The position numbers and the translations under genes are program-made. Shown in pieces: positions 1 through 10,194 of a stretch of 64,000 bases of DNA; the first letter of the stretch is position 1; the number at the start of each line of letters is the position of its first letter. The stretch covers positions 1,550,001 to 1,614,000 of the forward strand of contig CM000693.1 of the NCBI GenBank assembly GCA_000149225.2, in the 5' to 3' direction. Under the pieces are notes generated by a model that had not been told where the DNA came from, made no database searches, and saw nothing but the letters and a program-made list of their open reading frames with translations. Source of the stretch: Lachancea kluyveri NRRL Y-12651. Its lineage: Eukaryota > Ascomycota > Saccharomycetes > Saccharomycetales > Saccharomycetaceae.

Positions 1-1502
1 CTACTACAAAAACTATCACTTCTCCTGAATCCGATTCTAAATCTACCACTTCTTTGGTCAAAACAAAGGTTACAGTCGAATCCAGTACTTCATCGGATGA
101 AGAGACTGAAAGTGAAGATGACGCTGAACCAGCCCGTCCAATCGAAAGTTTGATCGAGGTCATGAAAGCTGGTGACGTACGCACTTTGAAAAACAAAGAA
201 ATCGTCTCTTTGGTTGTCAAGAGCAAATTGCCATTGTACGCCTTGGAAAAGCAATTGGGGGACACCACTCGTGCTGTTTTTATCCGTCGTAAGGCCTTGG
301 CTAAATTAGCTGATGCTCCAGTTTTGGAAACCGAACGCTTGCCATACAAGCATTACGACTACGATCGTGTTTTCGGTGCTTGTTGTGAAAATGTTATTGG
401 TTATATGCCTTTACCCGTTGGTGTAATTGGTCCCTTGGTTATCGATGGTGTTCCATACCATATTCCTATGGCTACTACCGAAGGTTGTTTGGTTGCTTCA
501 GCAATGCGTGGTTGTAAGGCTATTAATGCTGGCGGTGGTATCACTACAGTCTTGACAAAAGATGGTATGACTAGAGGCCCCTGTGTTAGTTTCCCATCAT
601 TGACCAGAGCTGGTGCTTGTAAGATTTGGTTAGATTCCGAAGATGGTCAAGCTAGGATCAAAAAGGCCTTCAACTCCACTTCTCGTTTTGCCCGTTTACA
701 ACATGTACAAACCGCATTGGCTGGTACCTTACTATTCATTCGTTTCAGAACTACTACTGGTGATGCCATGGGTATGAACATGATTTCTAAAGGTGTGGAA
801 TTTTCTTTGAAGCAAATGGTTGAGGAATTTGGTTGGAGCGATATGGCAATCGTTTCTGTTTCTGGTAACTATTGTACCGACAAAAAGCCAGCCGCCATCA
901 ATTGGATCGAAGGTCGTGGTAAAAGTGTTGTTGCAGAAGCTACCATTCCAGGTGATGTTGTCAGAAAGGTTTTGAAGAGTGACGTTGCCGCATTGGTTGA
1001 GTTGAACATTTCTAAGAATTTGATCGGTTCCGCTATGGCGGGATCTGTCGGTGGCTTCAACGCCCATGCCGCTAACTTGGTTACTGCTGTATACTTGGCT
1101 CTAGGTCAAGATCCTGCTCAAAACGTTGAAAGTTCCAACTGTATTACCTTAATGAAGGATGTTAATGGCAGTTTGCAAATCTCTGTTTCCATGCCATCTA
1201 TCGAAGTCGGTACCATCGGTGGTGGTACCATTTTGGAGCCTCAAGGCGCTATGTTAGATTTATTGGGTGTGCGTGGTCCTCATCCAACAGCTCCCGGTAC
1301 CAATGCCCGCCAATTGGCTAAGATTGTTGCTTGTGCTGTGATGGCAGGTGAATTGTCTTTATGCTCTGCATTAGCTGCTGGGCATTTGGTCCAGAGTCAC
1401 ATGATTCATAACCGTGCAAAGGCTCCTACTGCTAACCCTACAGTAAACCCAGAAGAGTTAAAACGCTTAAATGAAGGTTCTGTCACCTGCATCAAATCCT
1501 GA
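1..1502 (+). CDS. HMG1: HMG-CoA reductase, catalytic C-terminal part (5' end outside window)
   Basis: This gene encodes the NADPH-dependent reductase that makes mevalonate from HMG-CoA, the controlling step of sterol synthesis, with its catalytic domain on the cytosolic face of the ER. The frame is already open at base 3, so only the last ~500 residues are present; the membrane domain of this roughly 1,050-residue family lies upstream of the window. Seen are a Ser/Glu-rich acidic linker, then the catalytic domain with [24 protein letters not shown], a GTIGGGT turn and SHMIHNR, which carries the catalytic histidine. It is followed by WAR1 on the same strand, as in S. cerevisiae HMG1 (YML075C/YML076C). 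HMG1 and HMG2 are duplicates in S. cerevisiae, so this is best read as their common ortholog. Confidence 0.97.
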   Translation, partial: TTKTITSPESDSKSTTSLVKTKVTVESSTSSDEETESEDDAEPARPIESLIEVMKAGDVRTLKNKEIVSLVVKSKLPLYALEKQLGDTTRAVFIRRKALAKLADAPVLETERLPYKHYDYDRVFGACCENVIGYMPLPVGVIGPLVIDGVPYHIPMATTEGCLVASAMRGCKAINAGGGITTVLTKDGMTRGPCVSFPSLTRAGACKIWLDSEDGQARIKKAFNSTSRFARLQHVQTALAGTLLFIRFRTTTGDAMGMNMISKGVEFSLKQMVEEFGWSDMAIVSVSGNYCTDKKPAAINWIEGRGKSVVAEATIPGDVVRKVLKSDVAALVELNISKNLIGSAMAGSVGGFNAHAANLVTAVYLALGQDPAQNVESSNCITLMKDVNGSLQISVSMPSIEVGTIGGGTILEPQGAMLDLLGVRGPHPTAPGTNARQLAKIVACAVMAGELSLCSALAAGHLVQSHMIHNRAKAPTANPTVNPEELKRLNEGSVTCIKS

Positions 1503-1874
1503 GAAATACCAAAAATTCAAGGCGAATTGTATATTAGTGTCCGAATCAAGGTACTACAAAAGTGCAACCATAAAAAGTTCATTAGTATGTATTGAAGCGA
1601 ATTCAAAATATCAATTGAAGTAATTATATATCCTGCTTGAGCATTATTAATCTGAACCATTTTTTGGGTTCGAAAATTTAGACACCTGATGTTTACACAA
1701 CATCCATTATTAAATGTATATTGCAGTCTTTCAGAAAGCAACGCTGGTAACAACAGTTCTAAACTCGTCAATTAAGAGGGAAGATAAAGAACACACAAAG
1801 CACGTAAAGCAATCACTGTGTAAAACTGCGATGCTGAGGGATGTGGTGGATGCACGGTTATTCAAGATAGCCCG

Positions 1875-1898
1875 GAACGTCTGGACGTCTGAACGTCT
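1875..1898. repeat. Three tandem ACGTCT copies with 8-base period
   Basis: ACGTCT starts at 1877, 1885 and 1893, giving three slightly diverged 8-base units in the WAR1 upstream region, about 440 bases before the ATG. ACGTC resembles half of a CRE/ATF-type site, but no binding role is shown. It may be a chance minisatellite. Confidence 0.6.
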
Positions 1899-2160
1899 AA
1901 AGTTCTTTTTTTATTATTATTTTTTTTTTTTTTTGTGTCAAGTTCAGGTCAAAAGAATCCCGAAATCTTACCCTTTAAAACAATTCTCTGCTTTAGAAGA
2001 ATGCCTCTATTACATTCTATGTTTCAGTAATTCTATTATTGTGATAAGATGAACGTTAGTGACTACCTAAACGCAAAAAAAGAAACAAAAAGTGCACCTC
2101 GCATAATCTACACATCATGCTATACGAAAGTGATTTAAATTTACGTATACGATGATTGTA

Positions 2161-2168
2161 TCACGTGA
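2161..2168. promoter_or_regulatory. CACGTG box (TCACGTGA) upstream of WAR1
   Basis: A perfect palindrome TCACGTGA lies about 170 bases before the WAR1 start codon. This is the consensus of yeast bHLH factors such as Cbf1. The role is inferred from motif and position only. Confidence 0.5.
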
Positions 2169-2335
2169 ACTTTTCTTACCGGCGATTATCAATTTTTTCG
2201 ACCTCTTGGTGATATAGACAAGGCACATGATTCTTCAGCCAGTCAAATTACTCAATAGTCTTAGTCTCACCAAGACTCTGGCACTTCAGAAAAGTGTAAA
2301 ATAACTTTAGCCGCCTTCTAGCCCGACAGTGAACT

Positions 2336-4765
2336 ATGTCTCACTGGCTTCAAGAGCACAAGATGACACAGCAACTATATTCCGAGGGTGAGACGGAAAG
2401 TTCCTCTCAACCAAGTAAAGAAAATGCATACATTATTGGTGTACCGCCAGATGACCCTAGACTACATTCCCCTGTATCACTGAGTAAAAATGATGGTGGG
2501 AAGCCAAAGAGAAACACTTTTGCTTGCACCAACTGTCATTCTCTCAAGCAGAAATGTGTTCCTTCTGATATAAATAATATCTACGGGAGACCCTGTCAGC
2601 GTTGTATGAAGTGCAACAGAACTTGCAAATTCGACTTATCTAAGAGAACTAGAAAGAAAAAAAGGAAGATGATACACGAATATGAAGAGAACCGGTTTTC
2701 TTCTTCTCCATCTGCTGTGGATAACTTCAGTGAAGAAGTGAAGGATCCGACAATCCAATCATCTGGCATGGATAACATTATTGACCCTCTATCGCGTTTC
2801 GACCCTGTCAAGTTCGCTGCAACGGAAGCATCGAACGAACCGCCGCTATCTGGGAGCATCAGAGGTATTAAAAGGCTGAAAAATCAAACGAGCACTGCGA
2901 CTAAGGTACGCGCCAACCGTAAATCTCCGTTGCAAAAAGAGTTGCAAGCACTACTTTCAATGCAAAAGGGGAAATTAGATTCAATTTCACAAAAACTTAC
3001 AGATTTATCCACAAAGTGGAATGAGATAGTGGAAAATAATAGCTTGTTTGGACCAGTGTCTGATCCTGTCACCCTGAAGATAATCACTCAGTCGGAGTCT
3101 GAATACCGTTTACATCTGTATAGAACAAAAATGAATCAAAAGTTTAAGCTGCCGTTTGTGAACATCCCTAGTGATATTAGTGCAGAACAACTGCGAAGTA
3201 GCCAACCAATCTTATTCTCCGTTATCATGTCGGTTGTTTCTTTAATTTTGTCCAAGGATCAATCTACAACAAAGCTCACAATGCAGCTAGATAATCTGGC
3301 CTTGGGGTTGATCAGCCACCAAGTAATGCGTTTGGGAAACAAGTCAATCGAATTGTTGAAGTCCTTGCTAATTTTATGCATGTGGTACAACTTCCCTGAG
3401 CTCTCGCACAAAACTCGTTACCATTTCTTCAACTACGTTTGTTGTTGTTTGATAAGGGATTTAGGCCCTACAAACAAAGGCAAATTGTTCATGCCTGCAG
3501 GAGATAACACACAACAACAACAACAGCAGCAGCAGCCGGCTAAAAAGACACCATTGGAAAATGACGAAGACCACCAACGGCTGATTCTACTAGTTTACGT
3601 CTCATCTTTAAACATTTCCATTTTCCTACGTCAATCAACACAAATGAGGTGGTCTTCTTTATTGGAGAGATCTTGTAGCGAATTGATGAGCGGAGATTAT
3701 AAAAGTGATGTATACGGTACCCAAGATGATCACCTTTTGGTGCTTTTCACAAAACTAAACCATGTCTTGGAAAAAGTTCATATGATATTACATGAGGTAG
3801 ACTCATATAGCAACGACAGTACTTCCTACAAAGATAGGTCAGAGATAATCATAGACTTACAATTACAACTAGAGAGCATTTTTCAGAAAATTCCTAAAGA
3901 AAGAAACAGGGTATTAGCATTTTTTTACTCTGTGGAAGCTTATTTGCACGAGTACACTTTCTCTAAATTTATTGACAGCATCGAAAATAAAAGTGAACTC
4001 CATGACCTACCAGCACCTGTTTCAGACTCCTTTTCCAAATGTTGTCAGTCATGTACCAATGCTATGAACGAATTCTTAAAACTTACCCCTGAACTAATTG
4101 CATCTCTCCCCCTCTATCATATATCCAGGATCATCTATACTGTAGGGATGTTGTTACTGAGACTGCGATATGTTACAATGACCGTTGCAGCCTTTCGACA
4201 TTTGCAATCAATGACTGCACAGGCATTGCCACTTGTTAAAAAAATTTCCAAGTTATTGGATGAAAGTTTTGAATTATTTCCATTCAACAATTTCCTCTGT
4301 AAATTAAGGTATGTGGTAGCATTGTTCATACAAACATACGCGAACAAAGTGACATACGTTTTAGAACATGAAGATGAGGATCTGAAAAATGGATCAAACA
4401 GTTTGAAAAATGACATGATAGCTTCTGCGGGTAGTGGCCCAGCACTTTCATCTACCGCGTATCACCAAGACAGAAAAATCAACAGCTATAATAATGAAAA
4501 CATCCAGTCAAACGTTATCGGTGAAACTACAACAAATATAATCGCCAATCCTATTCTGCATCCTCTATTGGCTTCTGATCTTTTACAAGGACAGCCACCT
4601 ATCATGTCCTATCAAAGTGGCATTCCATCTAATGTGAGACCTTCAAACAATACAACACCAAGCGAGGACATGACCAATTACTTGGCGGATATTAATTCTT
4701 TAGAGTTTGGTTACAACGCTTTGAATGACGAATTCTGGACAGATGTGTTCATGAATAGCATGTAG
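2336..4765 (+). CDS. WAR1: War1, Zn(II)2Cys6 transcription factor of the weak-acid response
   Basis: War1 is a homodimeric nuclear activator that induces the PDR12 efflux pump when cells meet sorbate, benzoate or other weak acids. The 809-residue frame begins at an ATG. The binuclear zinc cluster is intact: Cys64, 67, 74, 87, 90 and 97 (C-x2-C-x6-C-x12-C-x2-C-x6-C), followed by a basic stretch with LSKRTRKKKRK. The central region resembles the regulatory domain of S. cerevisiae War1, with matching blocks such as PILFSVIMS and SLPLYHISRIIYTVGMLLL. The last residues, LNDEFWTDVFMNSM, match the War1 acidic C-terminus. A short polyglutamine run lies near residue 395. The S. cerevisiae protein is longer (944 residues), mainly in the low-complexity linkers. 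It lies beside HMG1, as in S. cerevisiae. Confidence 0.96.
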   Translation: MSHWLQEHKMTQQLYSEGETESSSQPSKENAYIIGVPPDDPRLHSPVSLSKNDGGKPKRNTFACTNCHSLKQKCVPSDINNIYGRPCQRCMKCNRTCKFDLSKRTRKKKRKMIHEYEENRFSSSPSAVDNFSEEVKDPTIQSSGMDNIIDPLSRFDPVKFAATEASNEPPLSGSIRGIKRLKNQTSTATKVRANRKSPLQKELQALLSMQKGKLDSISQKLTDLSTKWNEIVENNSLFGPVSDPVTLKIITQSESEYRLHLYRTKMNQKFKLPFVNIPSDISAEQLRSSQPILFSVIMSVVSLILSKDQSTTKLTMQLDNLALGLISHQVMRLGNKSIELLKSLLILCMWYNFPELSHKTRYHFFNYVCCCLIRDLGPTNKGKLFMPAGDNTQQQQQQQQPAKKTPLENDEDHQRLILLVYVSSLNISIFLRQSTQMRWSSLLERSCSELMSGDYKSDVYGTQDDHLLVLFTKLNHVLEKVHMILHEVDSYSNDSTSYKDRSEIIIDLQLQLESIFQKIPKERNRVLAFFYSVEAYLHEYTFSKFIDSIENKSELHDLPAPVSDSFSKCCQSCTNAMNEFLKLTPELIASLPLYHISRIIYTVGMLLLRLRYVTMTVAAFRHLQSMTAQALPLVKKISKLLDESFELFPFNNFLCKLRYVVALFIQTYANKVTYVLEHEDEDLKNGSNSLKNDMIASAGSGPALSSTAYHQDRKINSYNNENIQSNVIGETTTNIIANPILHPLLASDLLQGQPPIMSYQSGIPSNVRPSNNTTPSEDMTNYLADINSLEFGYNALNDEFWTDVFMNSM

Positions 4766-4839
4766 CCTTTATTCAACATTTTTAATGGTTTGGCGATTTC
4801 CTACTTACATAATAGCTCTATTGAGGGCAAATATCACGC

Positions 4840-5381
4840 TCATTGGGTAACCATTGGGCCTAGAAATCTCTCTATACCTTCGATAAAATTTCTGTTACTA
4901 ATTTTTCTAAAACCTTGGCCTCTCTTTTCATCTTCGCATTCGGCGAAATCTATTGGCGATAGAAGGTTGTTGACAACAAATCTCACGTATATCTCGCTGT
5001 ACAAATAATGTAGAACTTCGGATAGATCTTGTTGTTTCAGGTCACTCAATAAAACAAATAATAAGCCTGAGGCAGTGAATAGAATGTGTACACGGTACTT
5101 GCCAGTGGATATTGTTCTCAGATTATTGGGAGTCGATGAAGAAGATAATTTCTGAGATACAGAGCGCAACGAGAATATCATACCGTATAAAAGTTTGGCT
5201 GTGTCTTCGTTTTGTTTAGAATTTGTAGTTCCACTAGACGAGTTGGACTGTAAAGTCCATTCCCTGTCGAATATACAATTACCTGGGGGCGGAAAAGTTA
5301 GGAAATAGAAATTTAAGGTGGCTCTGTAAACATAAAGCACATACAATGCCTGTCAAAGATCCAGAATGAGTATATGGCCAT
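4840..5381 (-). CDS. BET5: Bet5, TRAPP complex core subunit (two exons)
   Basis: Bet5 is a longin-fold subunit of TRAPP, the Ypt1 exchange factor that tethers vesicles in ER-Golgi traffic. The gene has two exons, 5345-5381 and 4840-5282, which together encode 159 residues, the same length as S. cerevisiae Bet5. Exon 1 gives MAIYSFWIFDRH; exon 2 continues with NCIFDREWTL, so the splice joins the conserved N-terminal strand exactly. Read without splicing, the frame loses this start and reads through intron sequence. Strong matches include KLLYGMIFSLRS, STGKYRVH and NNLLSP. The S. cerevisiae gene has no intron. WAR1 ends 74 bases beyond the BET5 stop and the two converge. Confidence 0.95.
5283..5344 (-). 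other. BET5 intron (62 bases)
   Basis: On the minus strand the intron opens with GTATGT and closes with CCCCCAG. It interrupts a Cys codon in phase 1. The best branch site is TTCCTAAC (complement of 5297-5304), a departure from TACTAAC. Removing it restores the family N-terminus and length. Confidence 0.93.
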
Positions 5382-5511
5382 AGTAGCTGTGTTTTGGTAT
5401 ACCTAAACATCTGTATTCAGTTGAAATATCTGATGAAAGTCAAGGCTTATTTCTAAAATACATGTTGTACGTACTTAGTGATCGATATGTTGGGAAAACA
5501 CTGATAACCGT

Positions 5512-6759
5512 TTAAAAACTCAATAAATCAAGTTCTTGGTTGTTTTTATTATCTGTAGAAGGTGCGGTTTTCTGTGGAGCACTAGTCATTTCGCCATAAA
5601 AGATATCTTCTTCTTCTTCTTCCTTTTCACCCCCTTGCGTAGCAGCAGTAGCAGCAGTTGAAGATGGTACAGGTGTAGTAAGGACAGCCGACGTGGACTT
5701 CTTAGAGACAGGAGTACTCTTAGCGTTCATGAAAAGTGAGCTAAAAGGATCACTGCTAGCCTTAGATTTGGCAGCCACTGCAGGCGTAACCATGTTTGGT
5801 GTAGTCGATGGTAGATGGGATACCTGGGGTTGAAACATCGAGGAGCCAGTGCCACTATATAATCCAGCCAATGATGCAGCTGCGACCCCCGATTGAGCTG
5901 GGGCCGTACCTACAGTGACGGCACTTTGAAAGTCTGTAAATTCGTCGTCATCGTCGTCATCTTCAGCTTCTGTCGTGTTTTTGGCTTCTTGGGCAGGTTT
6001 ATCGTTGAAGGAAAACAAGTCGTCATCATCCTTCTTGGCACCCGCAGGCGCCGCTCTGGTAGCATTTGAAGTTGGATCATACTCCTCAAAGTCTGGTTTT
6101 GGAGATGTATATTTTCTGACTGGCTGAGCGTTTTCTTCGTCACTATCAAAATCGGCACTCACAGAGATTCCGTAACGTGTAGATGGACCAAAACCTGCAG
6201 AGTGGTTGACTGCACTAGGGGGTAGATAAGAAGATGGTGCCCCACCTGCAACACCTTTATATTTTTTGGAAGTTTCCCTTGCCTTTTTTCTCTCAGCTCT
6301 GATTTGGTCATCGTTATTCAACAGCTTCACCAGTTCCTGGGCCCTATTTCTCACATTGATACCTTGATCCCTACCCTGTGAGTCGGTGTAATGAAAAGAC
6401 TCTAGCATTTTGATTAGAGTTAGATTGGCTCTGGAATCATCAATAAATCTTTCGGAGCCATGTTTGATCAAATATTCTAACAACTGTAACGCTTTATAGA
6501 TCTGTCTCCACTCACTAGCGGTTTTCTCGGTGAATCGTCTAAAGATCATACCGAGAATCTCCTCACGCTCTCTATAATTGTAAGTGCCGGCAGAAATTTG
6601 CTCCATTAAGGTCGACGAAGCCCCCCAAGGTTCATTATTGGTTGCCTCACGGACCTTGGCTTCCATCTCCGTGTAGTTAAACACAACGTTCTGGGCTTTC
6701 CTGAAGTACTTTTTCGCATCATAAAGGGAAATCTTGCCCAAATTATCTTCCAAACTCAT
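5512..6759 (-). CDS. ENT3: Ent3, epsin-type clathrin adaptor of Golgi-endosome traffic
   Basis: Ent3 binds PI(3,5)P2 and SNAREs and links clathrin to Gga and AP-1 adaptors at the trans-Golgi network and endosomes. The ATG at 6759 gives 415 residues (S. cerevisiae 408) and an N-terminus MSLEDNLGKISLYDAKKYF; the frame is open a little further upstream only with a TTG. Residues ~15-155 form the ENTH domain, with NEPWGAS, REREEILGMIFRRFTEK and IKHGSERFIDDSR. The rest is a disordered tail with acidic-phenylalanine motifs such as DDDEFTDFQSA (gamma-ear binding type) and a final LDLLSF that resembles a clathrin box. In S. cerevisiae ENT3 is on chromosome X, whereas its neighbours BET5 and CPR3 are on XIII. 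Confidence 0.95.
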   Translation of the reverse strand: MSLEDNLGKISLYDAKKYFRKAQNVVFNYTEMEAKVREATNNEPWGASSTLMEQISAGTYNYREREEILGMIFRRFTEKTASEWRQIYKALQLLEYLIKHGSERFIDDSRANLTLIKMLESFHYTDSQGRDQGINVRNRAQELVKLLNNDDQIRAERKKARETSKKYKGVAGGAPSSYLPPSAVNHSAGFGPSTRYGISVSADFDSDEENAQPVRKYTSPKPDFEEYDPTSNATRAAPAGAKKDDDDLFSFNDKPAQEAKNTTEAEDDDDDDEFTDFQSAVTVGTAPAQSGVAAASLAGLYSGTGSSMFQPQVSHLPSTTPNMVTPAVAAKSKASSDPFSSLFMNAKSTPVSKKSTSAVLTTPVPSSTAATAATQGGEKEEEEEDIFYGEMTSAPQKTAPSTDNKNNQELDLLSF

Positions 6760-7178
6760 TCTGTCCTTCTTCAAGCCTGCCTTGTCTGTAACGGTGTTAG
6801 TTGGTGTTGGTGATCACTCTTGAAAGGCCCCTTTTCGCAGTCAAGAAGTTGAGATTTAGAAACGGAGAAATCATAACAGCCGTAAAAACGTATCTTAAAG
6901 GACAAACATACAACGCTGCTGTTTCCATCTCAAATTTCTTATTGACTAGTTCTTGATATCATAAACTAGTAGATCTGTATACAATCAACTACCTTCCTGT
7001 GAATTGGAAGTTTCGTTTCAGAACTAATTAGTTTGCAGAAATTGGACTGTCACAACAATTGCTCCTAGTCCTATCAGTCTTCTGTTATTGAGGGTTATAC
7101 GGTTCATATGTGCTTATCCAATGGTGACTTTCGGTTTCAAGGGGCAAATAGAAACAAAAAGCGTCTACCTAATACTAT
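6760..7178. other. Intergenic region between CPR3 3' end and ENT3 start
   Basis: This 419-base stretch holds the ENT3 promoter and the CPR3 3' flank. It is AT-rich with no clear repeat, RNA gene or conserved frame that I could recognise. Confidence 0.6.
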
Positions 7179-7736
7179 TTACAATTGGCCAGCGTTTTCA
7201 ACAACAATTTTAGCCCTTGGTTTACCAGACATGGTACCGAAGGCCTCGATCTTTTTGACAACGTCCATACCCTTGGTCACCTCTCCAAAAACAACGTGTT
7301 TTCCATCTAACCAAGGACATGGAACGGTAGTGATAAAGAATTGGGAGCCATTGGTGTTTGGACCAGCGTTAGCCATAGACAATAGACCAGCTTTGTCGTG
7401 CTTCCTACTAAAGTTCTCATCTTCAAACTTGTTACCGTAAATTGACTTACCACCATAACCGTTGGTCAAGTCGGTGTCACCACCTTGCAACATAAAGTTT
7501 GGAATAATTCTGTGGAATGGAACACCCTTGTAACCAAACCCCTTTTCACCGGTACATAATGCTCTGAAGTTTTCAGTAGTCTTTGGAACAACTTCGTCGT
7601 ACAATTCGAACTCAATTCTGTCCATTTGGCTGCCATTGACAGAGGTGTCAAAGAAAACCTTGGTACCAAATCTGGAGGCAGTAGTGGAGAACATGCGGCT
7701 TTGAGCCAATAGAGAGCGTCTAGCTGTGGCTAACAT
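7179..7736 (-). CDS. CPR3: Cpr3, mitochondrial cyclophilin (peptidyl-prolyl isomerase)
   Basis: This is a cyclophilin A-type prolyl isomerase of the mitochondrial matrix that helps imported proteins fold. The frame starts at an ATG and encodes 185 residues (S. cerevisiae Cpr3 182). Residues 1-~22 ([20 protein letters not shown]) form a basic, Ser/Arg-rich mitochondrial targeting sequence. The cyclophilin domain covers the rest, with [14 protein letters not shown] (catalytic Arg76), NGSQFFITT and the drug-binding Trp142 and His147 in PWLDGKH. The presequence and the XIII-type neighbours favour Cpr3 over cytosolic Cpr1. VPS70 lies upstream on the same strand, 130 bases away. Confidence 0.96.
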   Translation of the reverse strand: MLATARRSLLAQSRMFSTTASRFGTKVFFDTSVNGSQMDRIEFELYDEVVPKTTENFRALCTGEKGFGYKGVPFHRIIPNFMLQGGDTDLTNGYGGKSIYGNKFEDENFSRKHDKAGLLSMANAGPNTNGSQFFITTVPCPWLDGKHVVFGEVTKGMDVVKKIEAFGTMSGKPRAKIVVENAGQL

Positions 7737-7866
7737 TATTTGTTTAGTATGATTTTAGATAGTGCTTACCAGAAGAAAGTTGATAGAAGTAGTCAATATG
7801 GGGAATAAAAAAATTTTTTTTAATTGTCTGGAGAAGAACTTGTCCGAAAACGGGGCTTCGGACACT

Positions 7867-10194
7867 CTATAAACTTAACAGAGAGACGACGTTCCTAAAC
7901 TGTTCTAACAAGATATTTAGCCATTTCGATGTCTCTACGCGATCCTCAAATATTAGAGCTTCGTGCAAGCCCGGTAAAACGTCTCCGGTATAACCTGTGA
8001 ATTTGTCTGGCCCATAGATAGAATGTTTCATCCAGCTCCTATCTTGTAAGCCATCTTCGGTGACAAATAAACGGTCTAGTTTTTTTAGCTTGCTATTTAC
8101 CGCACGAAGTTTCTTGAATATAGCCACCTTCTTATACAGTTGCCACCATGGGTAGTCCCTGACGGTTTCTCTGCGTAGAATTGCCGTGTTGGCGTCAAAA
8201 GCAATACTTCTATCAAACGTCAATAACTTGATTGTGTCCCATAAGGTATTTGCCGATGCTCTTACTTCGGCATCTTCACCAAATTTATCAATTATCAATG
8301 CATGCCACTTTTGGTAATAACCCCATATTTCACTCATGTAACCATGTGTTCCAAAATTGATGAGCTCGTTTTCACTCAACATTATTGCGGAGAGGCCGGT
8401 AAATATGGCCATGGTTTGATGCAACTGGTAGTACGGATCGATAAACTTCTCCATCCAAGTGTAAGAGTCGTAATTCGTATGATATTGATAAACAGCATCC
8501 TTAGTGCCATTGCTGACAAATTTGAAATTGCCAGAAGGAACGCCTAGATGGTTTTGAAACACTGCAAAATCTGTTCCAGAACCTAAAACTTCAAGAGTTA
8601 GGTTCGTTGTATCTCTCCAGTGGTCGTACAATGTCAAATCAGGAAGTCCCTTGAAAGTCGTATATTTTGCAGCCCTGATAAGGACATCCTTTAAAAGAGG
8701 GTTGGCTTCGCAATGAAACTGGCTACCGCTGATAGCAGTATCCAAATTGAAGTATGCGAGAGTCTTTTTAGTAATATCGGAAGCATGATCTTCTCCATAT
8801 TCTGTAGACCCTAGCATAGCTGGTTCCTCACCATCCCAACTAATAAGCTTGATTGTCCTCAAGGGTTTCCATCCCTTGGCACGCAGTTCGCTAATACCAC
8901 GCGCAATCTCTAACAAAATGCTGCTGCCACTATTAGGATCACCTGCGCCACCGGCAGTCCACGAATCTCTGTGATTGGCAATAATAATTTCATTATTGTG
9001 TAGAATACCGGGGATTTCGACAACAACGTTAACGATTTCCTGGACAGAATAGTCTTGCTCATTGTATACCTGCAACTGAACAGTTGGGTCAGAAGGTCCG
9101 CTGTAATATTCAAACCCCTCGATGTTCCCACCGGGCCCCAATTTACAGCCTTTACCATTCAACTGTTGCAAAATGTTAGTAACTTCTTTACCGCTCATTG
9201 GAACAGATGGTATCGTGGGCACCCGACCTTTGGGCGATACCCTCTTGGTGTTTGGATGCTTAGACGCGTATCCTGGCGTGGTTGGGTCCCCAGGTGACTC
9301 TGTAAAGTACTCAACCGATCCACGTTGTATTCCGCTAGGGTTTCTGGCAGGGCCCTTAGGATAAGGTTTGTATCCATTTTTCTCGGTAACATGACCATCG
9401 TCATAGGCATCTGTGTACAAGATCACAGCAGAGGCACCAAATGCCTCCGCGTTTTTAACTTTCAATCCGCGAAACATGGAATCATATCTTATGATATGGA
9501 TCTTATCCTCTATATCAATCCCATTATTCAGCAAGTATTCGTAATCTTCAATTTTACCATAGTTGCAAAACACGTACTGGGCGGTGACATTGCCATTAGC
9601 AGAATATCCATGGAACCCACGGACTGCCTGAGGATTGCTGCTTGATGGGTCTTCTCGCAACTCTTCTTCAAACATTGTGGCATTAAAAACCATTTTGTCA
9701 TCAATCCACAGAGAAACACCAGTGTCTACTGGTGTGTTAAGCCAGGGGTAGTACTTTTCCAACCTGGGTAGGAAACCGTAAGACTTCAATTCATCTACGG
9801 TGTATTGCAACACACGTTGATCACCTGACAAGTGTCTATGCTTCGTGTACGCTCTGGAGTGTTTCTGAGCATTGTTCTGTCTCTGTAAACTTTCTAAATA
9901 GATTCTGTAAGTTTCTGCTTTCGTCAACCTGCTGAAATGAAACCTTCTGAAATCTCTGGATAGCGAAGTTCTAGGTAAGAAAGCCAAAGTAAATCCAAAG
10001 TAAAGTAGAAAGCTAGCCAGCAGCAAATAAACAAATTTCTTGAAATGTCTGTGTCTCCTGACGGTATAGTAGCCGCTCTTTAAGCTGTTTATTGTACTGC
10101 TCCTACTTCTGCCTAGGAACGAAGCTACCGAATTCTCCCTCTGCCTAGATTCCTGGAGCAAGGGTTGTAGCTCTTGGTCTTGAATAGATGTCAT
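7867..10194 (-). CDS. VPS70: Vps70, M28-family membrane peptidase-like protein
   Basis: Vps70 is related to glutamate carboxypeptidase II and the transferrin receptor, and is linked by genetics to sorting of vacuolar proteins; its substrate is unknown. The 775-residue product (S. cerevisiae 811) is a type II membrane protein: a cytosolic tail with an acidic dileucine-like ELQPLL near residues 8-13, then one membrane span at ~52-74. A protease-associated domain lies at ~190-340. The M28 domain keeps ANHRDSW (His408), GDPNSG (Asp419), SWDGEE (Glu456 and Glu457) and FNLD (Asp485). The last metal ligand is probably the His in YQYHTNYDS. The zinc-site residues appear complete, so activity is possible. 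In S. cerevisiae it neighbours ENT3 on chromosome X; here CPR3 lies between them. Confidence 0.95.
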   Translation of the reverse strand: MTSIQDQELQPLLQESRQRENSVASFLGRSRSSTINSLKSGYYTVRRHRHFKKFVYLLLASFLLYFGFTLAFLPRTSLSRDFRRFHFSRLTKAETYRIYLESLQRQNNAQKHSRAYTKHRHLSGDQRVLQYTVDELKSYGFLPRLEKYYPWLNTPVDTGVSLWIDDKMVFNATMFEEELREDPSSSNPQAVRGFHGYSANGNVTAQYVFCNYGKIEDYEYLLNNGIDIEDKIHIIRYDSMFRGLKVKNAEAFGASAVILYTDAYDDGHVTEKNGYKPYPKGPARNPSGIQRGSVEYFTESPGDPTTPGYASKHPNTKRVSPKGRVPTIPSVPMSGKEVTNILQQLNGKGCKLGPGGNIEGFEYYSGPSDPTVQLQVYNEQDYSVQEIVNVVVEIPGILHNNEIIIANHRDSWTAGGAGDPNSGSSILLEIARGISELRAKGWKPLRTIKLISWDGEEPAMLGSTEYGEDHASDITKKTLAYFNLDTAISGSQFHCEANPLLKDVLIRAAKYTTFKGLPDLTLYDHWRDTTNLTLEVLGSGTDFAVFQNHLGVPSGNFKFVSNGTKDAVYQYHTNYDSYTWMEKFIDPYYQLHQTMAIFTGLSAIMLSENELINFGTHGYMSEIWGYYQKWHALIIDKFGEDAEVRASANTLWDTIKLLTFDRSIAFDANTAILRRETVRDYPWWQLYKKVAIFKKLRAVNSKLKKLDRLFVTEDGLQDRSWMKHSIYGPDKFTGYTGDVLPGLHEALIFEDRVETSKWLNILLEQFRNVVSLLSL

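Larger units (their letters stand above)
1503..2335. other. Intergenic region between HMG1 and WAR1
   Basis: This 833-base stretch holds the 3' flank of HMG1 and the WAR1 promoter. It contains a short 8-base-period repeat, a T-run near 1920 and a TCACGTGA box at 2161. An ATG frame of 112 codons (1714-2052) crosses the T-run and looks like chance. No RNA gene was recognised. Confidence 0.6.

Noticed and set aside
1714-2052. 112-codon ATG frame between HMG1 and WAR1
   Set aside because: It crosses a T-run that codes a Phe/Tyr stretch, lacks any family resemblance and sits where S. cerevisiae has only spacer.
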